NCBI RefSeq assembly: GCF_019578655.1
Contig: NC_063256.1
Span: 22,110,005-22,174,004, forward strand
Direction of reading: 5' to 3'
Source of the DNA: Ricinus communis
Lineage: Eukaryota; Streptophyta; Magnoliopsida; Malpighiales; Euphorbiaceae
Length of the DNA stretch: 64,000 nucleotides
Shown here in pieces: positions 36,126-48,047 of this stretch. Position 1 is the first letter of the stretch, and each line of letters begins with the position of its first letter. A program made the position numbers and the translations under genes. The notes beneath the pieces were generated by a model. That model searched no databases. It was not told the DNA's origin and saw nothing but the letters and a program-made list of their open reading frames with translations.

Positions 36126-37187
36126 TGATACGAACCAAACTAGTACAATGAATGCTACTCCAATAAGGAGTCTTGATGATGCAAATCCTAGTAGCTCAAG
36201 GAATCTTAATCTAACAAGGAGTCCTAACTCAACTAGGAATCCTAATCCAGCAAGGAGTCCTGATGATATTAGTAGTCCAAACAACGAAAGAAATCCTAAT
36301 TCTACTAGGAAACCTAATTCAATTGTGAGTCTTAGTCCGATTTAAATTACAAGTCAATGAGCTTATCCAAGACATTTAAGCTAAGTACATATGAAGGCTT
36401 GAAGAATTTTATTAATCTAATTCAGTTTATTGGGCTTAAATGAATCTAATTGGGCTTAAAAATACCAAAGAAACTGAATTGGAGCATATAAAGACTTTGG
36501 GCCTAACTTGGCTTATGTTGTAAGGCCTATCTGTATGACTTATGTAAATTAGGGTTTTATGGCTTATTATGGGCAGCCACACATGTATTTTAACCTAATT
36601 AGAATGTTGTTTAAGTCATCTATTTTAGTTAGAAAGGTTATCTTTATCCTATATCATATGCAAATCCTTATTCGTTAAGATTTAGGGTTCTCTAAGGCCT
36701 ATATAAGGCTAGTGCAAATTTTCATATAATGAATTGAAAAACTTGAAGTTGAATTTGAATGATAATTGGTTATTAAACCTTAAAGCTATTTGCTTTGTCT
36801 TTGTGTTCTTATATAGAATGCATGCTTAAAAAACATTCAAGTACATTGATTACCTTCTTATGGAGTGTTTTGAAATTGGGATTTAGGAACAAGTTTTCTA
36901 AATTCTAATTCTGGATCATCTTTCTAAGTAATATTTTTTCTAACCTTTCTTAGGGGTTGAACCGAATTGATTCTTAGGGTTTTCATGTTAATGTGTTAAG
37001 GGTCCGCAATTCAAATGGGGTTCTCAAGCTTATTCATGGAGGTTTCATATTAGGACTCCTTGCTGGATTAGGATTCCTAGTTGAGTCAAGACTCCTTGTT
37101 GGATTAATATTCCTTAAGCTAGTAGGATTTACATCATCAAGACTCCTTGTTAGAGTAGGATTCATTGTGCTAGTTTGGTTCGTATCA
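36126..37187 (+). mobile_element. C LTR with an inverted copy of its own start at the 3' end
   Basis: A plus-strand C LTR runs from TGATACGAACC (36126) to within two bases of its normal end (about 37050). It then continues into a minus-strand copy of its own first 137 bp (37051-37187). The whole unit therefore has inverted terminal repeats of about 137 bp. Outer flanks are TGATA (36121-36125) and CGATA (37188-37192), matching D sequence (GAGCGATAAGTC), so both ends behave as one insertion. Confidence 0.75.
36700..36708 (+). promoter_or_regulatory. TATA box of a C LTR
   Basis: TATATAAGG in the middle of the LTR, upstream of the presumed R region. The same position in other families has TATAAAAG (A, 45501) and TATAAATA (I, 52976). 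The role is inferred from position only. Confidence 0.55.
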
Positions 37188-37495
37188 CGATAAGTCCAAA
37201 TTCGCTAGCACAAGCCTTATTAAGTCTGCAAAATTCTTGAAAGAACCCGTAACTTAATTTCTCACAAGATAGAAGACTAGAACAATATGCCCACTAGCCA
37301 TAAATATTCCATAAGAAGAAGAAACTACAAGCTAACGCTTCAACCCAAATTACTTCATTTTATGCGTCCTAAACATCAAACGTGCACATTCCCGCTTGGA
37401 TCAATCGAAAGCAACATGATTCTCCATCACGCATGTGGATTTGTATCTCTTCCTACTTCAACAACAAGTCACGCCCAATGCCACCGTGAAGCTTG
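37188..37495 (+). repeat. D repeat continuing after the inserted C LTR
   Basis: D sequence resumes at CGATAAGTCC and runs, with an internal deletion, to the GTGAAGCTTGT segment, where the E LTR begins. Confidence 0.65.
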
Positions 37496-38265
37496 TGTTA
37501 GATGTATGTCTGTTGAAGAACCTCTAAGAATAGAACCCACGAACTATAATCCTCATGAACCCGTGAATCACTAACTTGGTAACCTAAAGAACAACTTGAA
37601 ATCAAACCTTAGGATCATATAATCAGATTATAAGATGATTAAGAATTAGAACCTAAGGAAAACTAAGTCTCTTAAACCCCAATCCCAAGTATGCCATAAG
37701 GATAGATCAAGTCCTTTGATAAGTAAGTTTGCATTCAAACAAGAACACAAGATATAAGCAATTTTAGTTTGAAAGAAAGTAAAAAATTTAATTAATAAAA
37801 ATTTAAAAAAAGGCATACGAATTTGACATGTTTTAAAGACATATCCAAAGTCCTAAGAAGAATAAAACTCTTACTTAACTAATTTGATCTAATATGAGTT
37901 TCCTTATAAGCTTAGAAAATTCTAACATCTAACCAAATAGGATACTGAGAGCTAAATAAAGCATTCGTAAACTTGGATTTGAAGAACATTAAACAAAGCC
38001 CATTTAGCCTTCACAAACTTGGACTTTAAGAACATTAAATATAGCCCATTCTTTATGAATTTCATTTGGGCCAAATTCTATTGGATTCCCATTGTTAGCC
38101 CACTCTTGCATATGGCCATTTAAGGAATCTTGAAGCTTCTTGGCCCTTAACCTTGTAATTGGACCTTGTGGTAAAATTAATGGATCCTTTCTTGATTCTT
38201 TCTTGTTGCCCTCGTCATTAAGCCCATTCAAATCAATATTTTTAAGTCTTGGTCGATCCATATCA
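37496..38265 (-). repeat. Element E 3' LTR
   Basis: About 770 bp, beginning TGATATGGATCG and ending ATCTAACA on the minus strand. The first part encodes the end of pol: frame 38004-38261 has GPITRLRAKKLQDSLNGHMQ and is in the same frame as the upstream integrase. A polypurine stretch (AAAGAATGACGGAA) precedes it. Confidence 0.7.
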
Positions 38266-38985
38266 TTCCGTCATTCTTTAGGATGACTCATCCTCGAATT
38301 AAGGTCATCACCTATATCAAAAGGACTCAAATCAATAATATTAAATGTGCTAATCACATTATACTTACCTTGTAAATCAATTTGACTTTTGTTGATTTGG
38401 GAACCTTTCCTTGTGAAAACGCACCTGCACCCAATCACCAAAGTTGGAACACCATTGGCCTTGTTTCTTTGGTAACCCTTTCTGGCTACTCTAGTATTTT
38501 GCTTCTTATTCCTCTCTATAACTTGTTCATGTAGTCTTTTAACCAAATCTGCCTTAGAAGAACCATCAACATTAACAAGCTTGTTAAGAGGCAAAGGAAT
38601 TAAATCAATAGGAATTAATGGGTTAAAACCATAAACAATTTTAAATGGAGAATAATGTGCAGTATTATGAACAACCTTATTTTATATAAAATCCATATAT
38701 AGCAAAAGATCCTCCCAAGATTTAAAATTCCTAGAAATTAAAGAACAAAGTAATTGAATTAAAGTTCTATTAACAACTTCGGTTTGTCCATTTGTTTGTG
38801 GATGGCAAGTAGTAGAAAATAATAATTTATGCCTAACTTACCCATAACACACACCAAAAATGACTTAAGAAACAATTCAGCAATATAAGTTACAATGGTT
38901 CTTGGAACTTCATGCACTAATAACTTTCCTAAGAAACAATTCAGCAATATAAGTAGCATCATCGATTTTATGGCATGGTATCAAG
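38266..38985 (-). pseudogene. Integrase C-terminal part of element E
   Basis: 38271-38594 is the integrase C-terminal region (KADLVKRLHEQV, then IIDLSPFDIGDDLNSRM). 38759-38962 is the core end, with frameshifts. About 61 bp are tandemly duplicated (AAGAAACAATTCAGCAATAT at 38869 and again at 38929), which replaces the catalytic SDRD region with a second YIAELF segment. The gene continues at 41177 beyond the F LTR. Integrase inserts element DNA; this copy is dead. Confidence 0.8.
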
Positions 38986-41176
38986 TGTCACGACCCGATA
39001 TGTGGGCCCGTGATCAAGACTAGAAAATCGGTAGGCTTAAGGCTACCAAACCCATAAAGCAAGCCTAACTCATCAACAATCCAAATATGCATACATATAT
39101 ATATATATATATACATGCTACTCAAATATACCAACAATTAATTTGCATGACCATAACATAATTAAATCAATCTATCAACATGATTGGTTAATATTTTCCC
39201 ATAGTTTTAACAAACCAAAATAAACTCGCTCAAGCTTTGAAACCACTACCACAAAGAGTCTAGATTTTTAAATAGTTCGAAACACAAAAAGTAGAATTTA
39301 ATTACAATTGGCCCGAAAGAAGAAGGAAGTCGGGCTATTAAGAGAAAGACGACGGAGAACCTAGTCGTCACCTAAAAATTAAAAATTGAGATCACAAATT
39401 TCTAGAGTGAGTTAAAATCATATAATTCTAAAATAAGTACAAGCATCTCAATAAAATATTTATTTAATAAAAATAAAATATCATATTATGTCAAGACATG
39501 TGTCACGCAATGATTCAGAAAAATACAATTTAAACATTTGTGGGATGAGTACCTCAGCAAAACCCTAAACTCTAATCCTATTAGCCATTCGGCTCTCTTA
39601 TTCCAATAAGATCGCTCAGAGAGCAACTCACCGTGGTCCTTACATGTCTCTCGCTTTAAAACTGGTGTGCATGTGTTCTTGATGTAACCCATTACCGGCA
39701 TGTTCTAATCGCCACCTCATCCCGGGGTTACAATTATAGCATCAATAATAATTATAAATAGTATAAATCACAAGTAAACATAATTATTCAATAACATATT
39801 AAGAATTAAAGTTGAATAGCCTCGAGTAGCAAACATGAAAATTATGTGTAATAATATTATTATTATTAAAATAAAAATAAATATGATAGCAAAATAATGA
39901 TAATAATATTAATAATGATATCGACAATAATGAAAATAAAATTAATAATAATAATGCTAATAATAATAATCGTAATAATTTTTAATCAAATAAAGTTACT
40001 AATAATAATGCTAATAATGATCATAATAATTACTAATCAATTAACAATGTATTTAATTTAGGCATGATATAAAAGCTGTTGATTATATGACTTTAACTCA
40101 TAGTTTTGCTGCTGCTCACCGCCCTACGCCTCGGTGGAGTCAATAGATGGATGGATTATCTATTTACAAAAATAACTCGATTAATGAGATGTTCTTAATT
40201 TTTCCCTCGGCCTAGACTCCTATATTAGACTGCCTAAGAAATTCCTACTCGGAATTCTATCGAAATTCGGCGAACCTCCAAAAAATATGGATGTTTACCT
40301 CCTCTCCGTGAAATGGATCCAAAATCCGCTAAAAACACTTCAATATTTATTACATATTTATCAGGAGTTGGGTTACCCATAATCAGATATTTTCCCACTC
40401 CGCAACACACCATGATCACAATTAATAATGATGGTCCGTCATTAATATTTATTCCTTAACCAACCCACAAAATGTTACCGGTATTTAAACTAATCAAACA
40501 CAACCACATCTATCACAAAATAGAAAAATAATTAATCATACTAATTAAGTTATAATATTTATAACTAAGTTATAATTAATTAAATCTAATTAAATTAAAT
40601 TATTTATAATTGAGAATTAATAGTAATAATATTTTTAAAATTCTAAAATAATTTTTAAGGTCCAAACAACATTATACCGAGTAAAAATCTAAAATTCTGC
40701 CTAGAAAATACCAGGTCCGTGTTTGCATCGCGATGATGTCGATTTGAATTTAAGCGACACGCGAAGCTTGAGTTGCAAGGAGTCAAAAATGCAAGTGCTT
40801 TTGCCGGAAACTCGCCGAAAGCTACTGAATCGAGGCTGAAAAGTTTTAACTCTAGCGAGGCTATACACTAGGCATCGGATTTGTGGGAAAAGGGCGAAAT
40901 GGCTATTGCACGGCCGGTAGCTTCCTTTCTTCAAGCTCGGCGTCGGTAAGGGAGAGGAAGGAGGATGCGATGACGAGGAAGGGAAGAAGAAGAAGAAATT
41001 TCCAATGGCTGAAGGTGGCGGTAGTGAAAAAAGAAAGGGAGGTGAGGGAGGAGAGGAAGGTGACTCGTGGGGAGGGGGAGGAGGAAGAGGGGGAGGAAGA
41101 AAAAGTTTTATTTTATTTAGTTATTTATTTTATTATTATTATTATTATTATTATTTTTTTATTTACGGGTATTACA
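38986..41176. repeat. Solo LTR F (2.19 kb) inserted in element E integrase
   Basis: It begins TGTCACGACCCG and ends GGGTATTACA, the ends of a well-known type of long plant LTR. Flanks are TCAAG (38981-38985) and TAAAG (41177-41181), a 5-bp duplication with one mismatch. No primer-binding site or coding region is present. It contains AAT-rich simple repeats (39850-40050), a purine-rich block (40935-41105) and a TTA microsatellite (41127-41155). It is richer in GC than its surroundings in its right third. The orientation is not certain. Confidence 0.8.
39850..40050. repeat. AAT/AATG-rich low-complexity sequence
   Basis: Imperfect runs of ATT, AAT and AATG trinucleotide-type repeats over about 200 bp inside LTR F. 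Likely replication slippage; no function can be read. Confidence 0.7.
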
Positions 41177-42215
41177 TAAAGTGCGCCATCTTACTAAGTC
41201 TATCCATAACAGCAAATATACTCTGCTCTTCCTAGTCCTAGGCCATCCAAGTACAAAATCCATAGATAAATCTGTCGAAGGAACATTAGGAATAGGCAAA
41301 GCAGTATATAACCTATGGGGCTACGATTTAGACTTAGCCTTTAAAGACACAATGCGTTGGCCGCACACTTTATTCACTTCACGTTTCATGCAAGGCCAAA
41401 AGAAATGGTTAATTAGTATGTCATAAGTCTTATGCACCCTTAAATGACCTATTAAAATGCCTCCATGTGCCTCCTTAATAAGTATATCACGCAAAGAACA
41501 ATTAGGAATGCATAGGCGATTCTTTTTATAAAGATATCCATCAAACGCACAGAAATCATTAAAGGCAACCTCATTAGCATAAGTATTAAACACATTACGA
41601 AAGTCACTATCATTCAAATACAACTCCTTAATAAACTTCAAACCCAACAACTTAGAATTAAGAGTATTAAGTAAAGCATATCTTTGGGATAATGCATCAG
41701 CAACCACATTCTCCTTATCTTTATTATACTTGATCACATATGGGAAGGTCTCAATAAATTCCACCCACTTCACATGTCTTTGGTTCAACTTGTCTTGCAC
41801 CTTGAGATGCTTCAAACTCTCATGATCTATTTATATGATAATTTCCTTAGGCCAAAGGTAGTGTTGCCATGTCTATATAACATGAACTAAAGCATAGAGT
41901 TCTTTGTCATATATTAGGTACCGAAGTACTACCCTATTTAGCTTTTCACTCAAATAGAAATCGGCCTTCGTTCTTGCATCAAAAAGCCCCAACACCAATG
42001 CCACTAGCATCCCATTCATCCCAAAGGTTTTGTCAAAGTTAGGTAAAATTAGTAAAGGAGCATTACACAATCTATCTTTAACCAATTAAAAGTATTCTCT
42101 TGTGCATCACCCCAATTAGACCCAACATTCTTCTTGACAATCTCATTCAAAGGTGCGGTAATGCTACTAAAGTCCTTAATGAACCTTCTATATAAACTAG
42201 CAAGACCTTGTAGAA
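41177..42215 (-). pseudogene. End of RT, RNase H and integrase N-terminus (element E)
   Basis: In minus-strand order: an RT end (SLYRRFIKDFSSITAPLNEI, about 42130-42200); RNase H pieces at 41873-42085 (APLLILPNFDKTF, then YDKELYALVHV); then 41321-41815 with KWVEFIETFPYVIKY, ENVVADALSQRY and the integrase zinc-binding region (HGGILIGHLRVHKTYDILIN, FFWPCMKREV). From 41320 to 41177 a frameshifted stretch runs to MAHF, where LTR F interrupts it. The residues that normally follow (IPCHK) lie on the far side of F. The 5' part of pol is replaced by D sequence near 42210. Confidence 0.85.
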
Positions 42216-42457
42216 AATCAAGTTACAGGTTCTTTCAAGATCTTTGCAGACTTATCAACACTCACACTAGCGAATATAGACTTATCGCCAAGGTTCAAAT
42301 CAACTTGTGCCAAACCCGTATTCAATGTTGATTTCTTCTTCAAGAATTGGTCACCTAATCAAGCAAAGAAAGCCCAACTATCAACAAGACCCTTAAACAA
42401 CTTGTACTTAAGAACCTTAATTATAAATAATTAAAGGTTGTTTAATATAAATATTTC
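42216..42457 (-). repeat. D fragment followed by a B LTR 3' fragment
   Basis: 42216-42291 matches the minus-strand D segment with GGTTCTTTCAAGAACTTTGC. 42292-42457 matches the last 160 bp of the B LTR (compare 25386-25553). Both are truncated and no target duplication is seen, so this is a patchwork of breakpoints. Confidence 0.6.
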
Positions 42458-45021
42458 TCCTTTACGTGTGTGGATTTCATCTCATCTTGCTTGATCAACA
42501 AGCTAAGCCCCAATGCCACCGGTCAAACTTGTCAATTAGGTTCCCACGATTCCTTACGCCAATCCTTGTGTCATCAGGAGTCCTCGTGCCAAGAGGAGAA
42601 AGGAATGATGGAGAACCCAATGGTACAAATCCTGAATCGGAATATTTGGGCATCCCTCAATTCTCGTCGTTCCTCTTTCCTCTAGAAGATTCATTCGTGA
42701 TCATCGGGAGAATGATATCAATACTCAATCATTCAGAGAATGATATTAATACTCGATCAAAAGAAAGGAAGGACGTGAGCAATAATTCTATGCTTGCTAG
42801 CGTAAAGTTCTTGAAAGAAACCATAACTTGATTTCCCGCAAGGTAGAAAATTGAAATATTATGCTCACTACCCTCAAGACTCTAGTTGTATGTGGCTTTT
42901 ATATTGCAAAAGCCCTTATTCCATAAGAAGATGAAGCTAGAAGCTAAATATGAATAAATAAATAAATAAGATGAATAAACTAAAGTCAAATCAAGAACTA
43001 GAGAGGAGTTGAGTAGTCAGCTACTCTCGTAGTTCCAAATTTTAAGAGCCAGCATAACAAAAATAAGGGAAAATTTGCATAGGCCTACCTAATAACACTC
43101 TGAACCAAATTACTTTTTATATGCATCCCAAACATAAAAAATGCTCGTATTGTTGATTGTAACTAAAGTTAAATCAAGAACTAGATAGGAGTTGACTGGT
43201 CAACAACTCTCGTAGTCCCAAATTTTATGAGCCAGCTTAACAAAATAAGGGAAAATTAGTACGGGCCTACTTAATAACACTCCGATCCAAATTACTTCAT
43301 TATATGTCTCCCAGACATCAAAATGCATGCACTCCCGCTTGGATTAATCGATAGCAACATGATTTCTGCATCGTGCGTGGATTTATTTCTTTTCTTGCTT
43401 GATCATCAAGTCATGCTCCAATGCCACTAGTGAAGCTTGTCAATTACGTTCCCATGATTCCTTAATAAAAATAAGGGTAAATTTGCGTGGGCATACCTAA
43501 TGACACTTCGACCTGATTTGCTTTATTATATGCCTTCCAAACATTAGAACGCACACATTTCCACTTGTATTAATCAAAAGCAATATGATTTCTCCTTTAC
43601 GCGCATGGATTTGCATCTCGCACTGCTTGATCAGCAAGTCACGCCCTAATGCCATCGGTCAAGCTTGTCAATTGCATTCCCTTGATTCCTTAACGAAAAT
43701 ATGGGGAAATTCACCTGGGCATGACACTCTGGACCAATTTACTTCATTATATACCTCCCAAACATCAAAACATGTTCATTCCTCCTTGAATTATTCGAAA
43801 GCCACAAGATTTCTCCCTTACATGCATGGATCTATGTATCCTGCTTGATCATCAAGCTAAGCCCCAATGCCACTGGTCAAGCAAGTCAATTACATTCCCA
43901 TGATGCTAGTCCTTATGTCATCAGGTGTCCTCGTGCCTAGAGGAACAAGGAATGATGGAGATTTCAATGACGCAAATGCTGAATAGGAATATTTCTCGTC
44001 CTTCCCTCTTTCCTCCAAAAGATTCATCCGCGATCATTCAAAGAATGATATCAATACTGGATCAGTTAATTTTCTTTCTTCACATTCTTCCAAGCATTGG
44101 ATCGGTGCCTTTGATTACTACTTCCATGCGCTTTCACTCAACAGTATTGTTGATGCTCCCTAAATAAAACCAAACCATCATACTAGACAATAGGGCATAA
44201 AAGAAACGAATAAAAAGAGAACATGGTAGACAAAGAACACAAAAGAAACGAAGGACGTGAGCGATAAGTCTATGTTTCCTAGAACAAGTCTTGATAAGTC
44301 CATAAAGTTCTTAAAAAAATCCATAGCCTGATTTCCACAAGGTAGAAAATTGAAATAATATGCTCACTAGCCTCAAGTATTTCGTTGCATGCAATTTTAA
44401 TAGCGCAAAAGCCTTTATTCCATAAGAAGAAAAACTAGAAGCTAACTATGAATAAATAAAAAAGGAACTATGAATAAACTAAAGTCATATTAAGAATTAG
44501 AGAGGATTTAACTAGCCAACAACTCTTGTAGTCCCAAATTTTATGAGTTAGCTTAACGAAAACAACAGAAAAATACTCTGGCCCAAATTATTTTACTATA
44601 TGTGTGCAAACATCAAAATGCTAACATTCCCACATGTATTATGGTTGGATTAATTGAACATAACATGATTTCTCCCTTACGTGGGTGAATTTACATATCG
44701 TCGTGCTATATCATCAAGCTAAGCCCCAATGCCATCTATCAAACTTATCAATTGCGTTCCCATGATTCCTTATACCAATCCTTTTGTCATCAAGAGTCCT
44801 TATGCCTAGAGAGAAAGAATAAGGAATGATGTGGATCCTAATGGAGCAAATCTTGAATCGGAGTATTTGAGCATGCCTCGATTCTCGTCATTCCGTATTT
44901 CCTCCAAAAGATTCATTTGCGATCATATGGAGAATGATATAAATTATTGATAAACTAATTTCTTTCTTCGTATTTGTCCAAGCATTGGATCGATGCCTAC
45001 GATTGCCGCTTCCACACACTT
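42458..45021 (+). repeat. D repeat array with several rearranged copies
   Basis: At least three partial plus-strand D copies, ending where the A LTR begins at 45022. Part of it is a run of short subunits, annotated separately. Confidence 0.72.
43232..43900 (+). repeat. Tandem 230-bp subunit of the D repeat
   Basis: The stretch from AAAATAAGGG to CCATGATTCC is repeated directly, with starts near 43232, 43466 and 43698 (intervals of about 230 bp). Elsewhere this stretch occurs once per 1-kb D unit. A minus-strand counterpart is at about 59985-60430. Confidence 0.68.
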
Positions 45022-45820
45022 TGATGTGAATCCTATTGGCATTAGTAGTCCTACACCAACAAGGAATCCTACTTCAACCAGAATTCAAGATCCACTTCAC
45101 ATCCATGGAGGCTGAATTACAAGGTACAAGACTAAGAAGATAAAAGAAGCTCTTAATAGGCTTATTCAAGATGTTTGGGATAAGGACACATTAAGGCTTG
45201 AAGTGTTGGATTCAAATTCAAGGCTCATTAATGTAATTTAGTTTATTAGGCTTGAATAAATCTAATATGGGCTTAATAAGCATAAAGGAGCACATAAGGG
45301 AGTTCGAGCCTAAATAACTCCACCAAAGATGGTCCATGTGTGTGGCTTAAAGAAATTAGGCTTTCTTAATCCTAATGGACAGCTACATAGTATTTTAGTA
45401 TTAGGATTTTTTTTAGTTATCTGTTTTAGTTAGAGTTTTTATCTCTATCCTATTTGAGTTGTAATTCCTTAATAGCTTAGAATTAGGGTTTTCTAAAGGC
45501 TATAAAAGCCTAGTATGAATTTTCAAGTTCCTCGATTGATGATCAATATATTTTGTGAGTTTATACTCTATTCCTGGTTCTTGTTTAGAGCTAATTCAAA
45601 CTTATCAAGTAATTCATTGTTTGTGGCGTTCAAATTCGACTTATCAATTTAGAATCCATACTAAATTGTGGTGTCTTCTACCTTTAATACCTTAGGTTTG
45701 ATAGTTTAATATACTAGAAGGGTCTAAAGTTTCCATTAGTCAGGTTCTAGATAGATCTTAGGCAATGAAATCAAACTTGCATATGGGTTTAATCCTTTGA
45801 TATAGGTTAGGTTCGTATCA
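45022..45820 (+). repeat. Family A LTR (5' LTR), plus strand
   Basis: 799 bp, beginning TGATGTGAATCC and ending GGTTCGTATCA, followed by a primer-binding site. The first part carries the pol tail (IHGG-like, AKKIKEALN, stops). It is homologous to the 804-bp LTRs of element A. Confidence 0.82.
45501..45508 (+). promoter_or_regulatory. TATA box of the A LTR
   Basis: TATAAAAG within GGCTATAAAAGCC, about 320 bp before the LTR end. A typical position for the U3/R boundary; the same sequence is in the solo LTR at 62602. Confidence 0.6.
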
Positions 45821-46281
45821 TTTGGTATCAGGGCTTTGGCTTCTAAATTAGGTTACGTATCTTTAATTTCTATATATTCTTTTTATTATCTTCTTTTGTC
45901 ATTCTTCTCTATTCAAATTTTGTTCAAATTTAAAATAAAATTAGTTTCACTCTTGTGATCTTATTTAAATTTATTTTATGATTGTTTGTGATTAATTATT
46001 CTAATCACATCTTTACTTATTCCAAATTCTTTAGTCAAGTGCCTTCAAAAAAAGAAGAAGAAAAGGAAAAAGAGCCAATAAAATTTATATAAAAAATGTC
46101 AACCGGCTCTATGACCGGTTCTCAAAAAAAAGAAACAAATTTCTGCCTTTTGTTTTCTTCACTTGTTAAGCTTAGTTAGTCTTTTATTACCTTTGTTATT
46201 GAGTCCTTCATTGTTTATAGGCTTAATCTTGTTCATTAAGTGTAATTTAGTCTTCTTATTTCGGTATTCTTATGTATGTTT
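45821..46281 (+). mobile_element. Family A leader with primer-binding site
   Basis: TGGTATCAGGGC at 45823-45834 is the primer-binding site with one mismatch. The leader then matches the A leader on the other strand (26600-27066), including the CCGGCTCTATGACCGGTTCT block near 46100. It is cut by the B element at 46282; the rest of this A element is not present. Confidence 0.75.
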
Positions 46282-47195
46282 TAATAAGAACCCATGTAGC
46301 GCAATGATTCCTACTCGAACAAGGAAATTCAACTAGGAATCCTAATCCAACAAGGAGTCCTAATGATAGTAGGAGTTCAAGTGAAGATGGAAATCCTAAT
46401 TCAGCGAGGAGTCCTACTCTCACTAGGAATCCTACTCAAGCTAGGAGTCCTACTCCAACTAGGAATTCTAGTCCAACTAGGATTGTTCAAGGACCAATGA
46501 CTAGAGCTTGCATGAAGAAGTTCAAGGATGCTTTAGGATTGTTCATGAAACGAGAGTTGAAGCTTGAGTTAGAGACCCAAAGTTTAGTGAGATTTGGTTT
46601 AATCAAGAGAATGGGCCTCAAGATACTCTTACCAACTTAATTCAATATATGGAGACATGAACAAGTCAAGCTAATTGGAGTCCAATACTCAAGAATGGGC
46701 CACTTATTACATGTTACTTAAGCCCAAATGTCATGCGGCCTAGGATTGTAAAATTTTAGGAGTATTTTCTCATTTAAAGAAGTTTTTTATTTTAAGTTAT
46801 CTTTTTAGTTTAAAAGTTCTATTCCTAGTCTTATTTTTATTTGCTTCCTTATCATTATAGAATTATTTTTTTTTAAGACCCATATAAGCTAGTACAAATT
46901 TCTATGTAAAGGGAGTTGTTGAATATTGATTATTTTTGAGTTAATTCTCTTTATTTGTTCTTATGAACTTGGTGAATTTATCAAGTGAAGGCTTGGTATT
47001 TTACAAATTTAGTTTAATCTAAACTTTTATTTATGTTAAACAGCCTTTAATTCTTTATAATTAAGGTTCTTAAGTACAAGTTATTTAAGGGTCTTATTGG
47101 GAGTTAGAGTTCCTTTGCTTGATTAGGTGAATGATCCTTAGTGAAGACATCAATATTGAATATGAGCTTGGCATAAGCTACCTATGTTTATATCA
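46282..47195 (+). repeat. Element B 5' LTR
   Basis: 914 bp, beginning TAATAAGAACCC (standard B start TGATGAGAACCC, so mutated) and ending TTATATCA. The RSP-type minisatellite is at 46310-46490, followed by the pol-tail coding region, and a TATA-like TATAAG at 46883. Matches the solo B LTR at 25379-26368. Confidence 0.8.
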
Positions 47196-47197
47196 TT

Positions 47198-47209
47198 TGG
47201 TATCAGAGC
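47198..47209 (+). other. Primer-binding site of element B
   Basis: TGGTATCAGAGC, a perfect initiator tRNA-Met type site, two bases after the LTR. Confidence 0.88.
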
Positions 47210-48047
47210 TTCGGCTCATTAATGAAGTACATATCCTTTATTTTTTAGTTGATTCATTTCCTTAATGTCAAAAAAGACAAAAGAAAATAAAAACAATTAT
47301 CAATCCATTATTTTCTTCTTCTTTCTGATTCATTTTCTTGTTTAGAGTAATTTTTCTGTTCAATTCGTATTCTTTGCTATTTTTTAGAGTCCAATTCATT
47401 TTTTTTCCTTTATTTCTTAAGTGCTAAATACGTTCTTTATTGTACATAAATCAAATTCATCCTTTTCATTTAATTCGTTCATCAAACTTTGTTCTTTGTT
47501 CATTCATCGTATTCTTGTGTGTTTTATTGTGTTTAGGCTTAATCTTAGTCATTAAGTCTAGTTTCATTTTCTTAGTTTGTGTTCTTATGTGTTCTAAATC
47601 TGATTTGTTGGTTATTGAGTCTTTAGAGCTTTGGTGGTTTGGTATTTGATTATTTTAGCCTTTATAAGTACCAAAGAGTAAAGATTGAGTAGTAAAAGGC
47701 AAATGGTGATTTTATTAGAGGGTAAAAGCCTAATTGAGTGAAACATGAGTGTATGTCTTTACTTTGAGTGTTAAACATGTGAGATTATGTGTAAGAGATG
47801 TTTTGTCAACAGGAGTTTGCTAGAGGACATCGAGATCTTCTTCATCAATCTTATGATAGATGATAGGGACGAAAGAATGATGATTATTATGAAAAGTGTC
47901 GGCGAAATTTCTATAATCCTAAACCTAAGCCAAAGAAGATAGAAAGACAACCACGTCAAGATTTCAGTGATGAACTTTTAAAGGATATAAAATGTTCAAC
48001 GAGCAGCCTTGATCACTTAAAAATAGTTTTAAAGATTTTTAAAGGGT

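Noticed and set aside
40883..41179. A 98-codon basic/acidic ORF inside LTR F
   Set aside because: It is a translation of a purine-rich tract and a TTA microsatellite within a solo LTR; two frames are equally open and no domain is visible.
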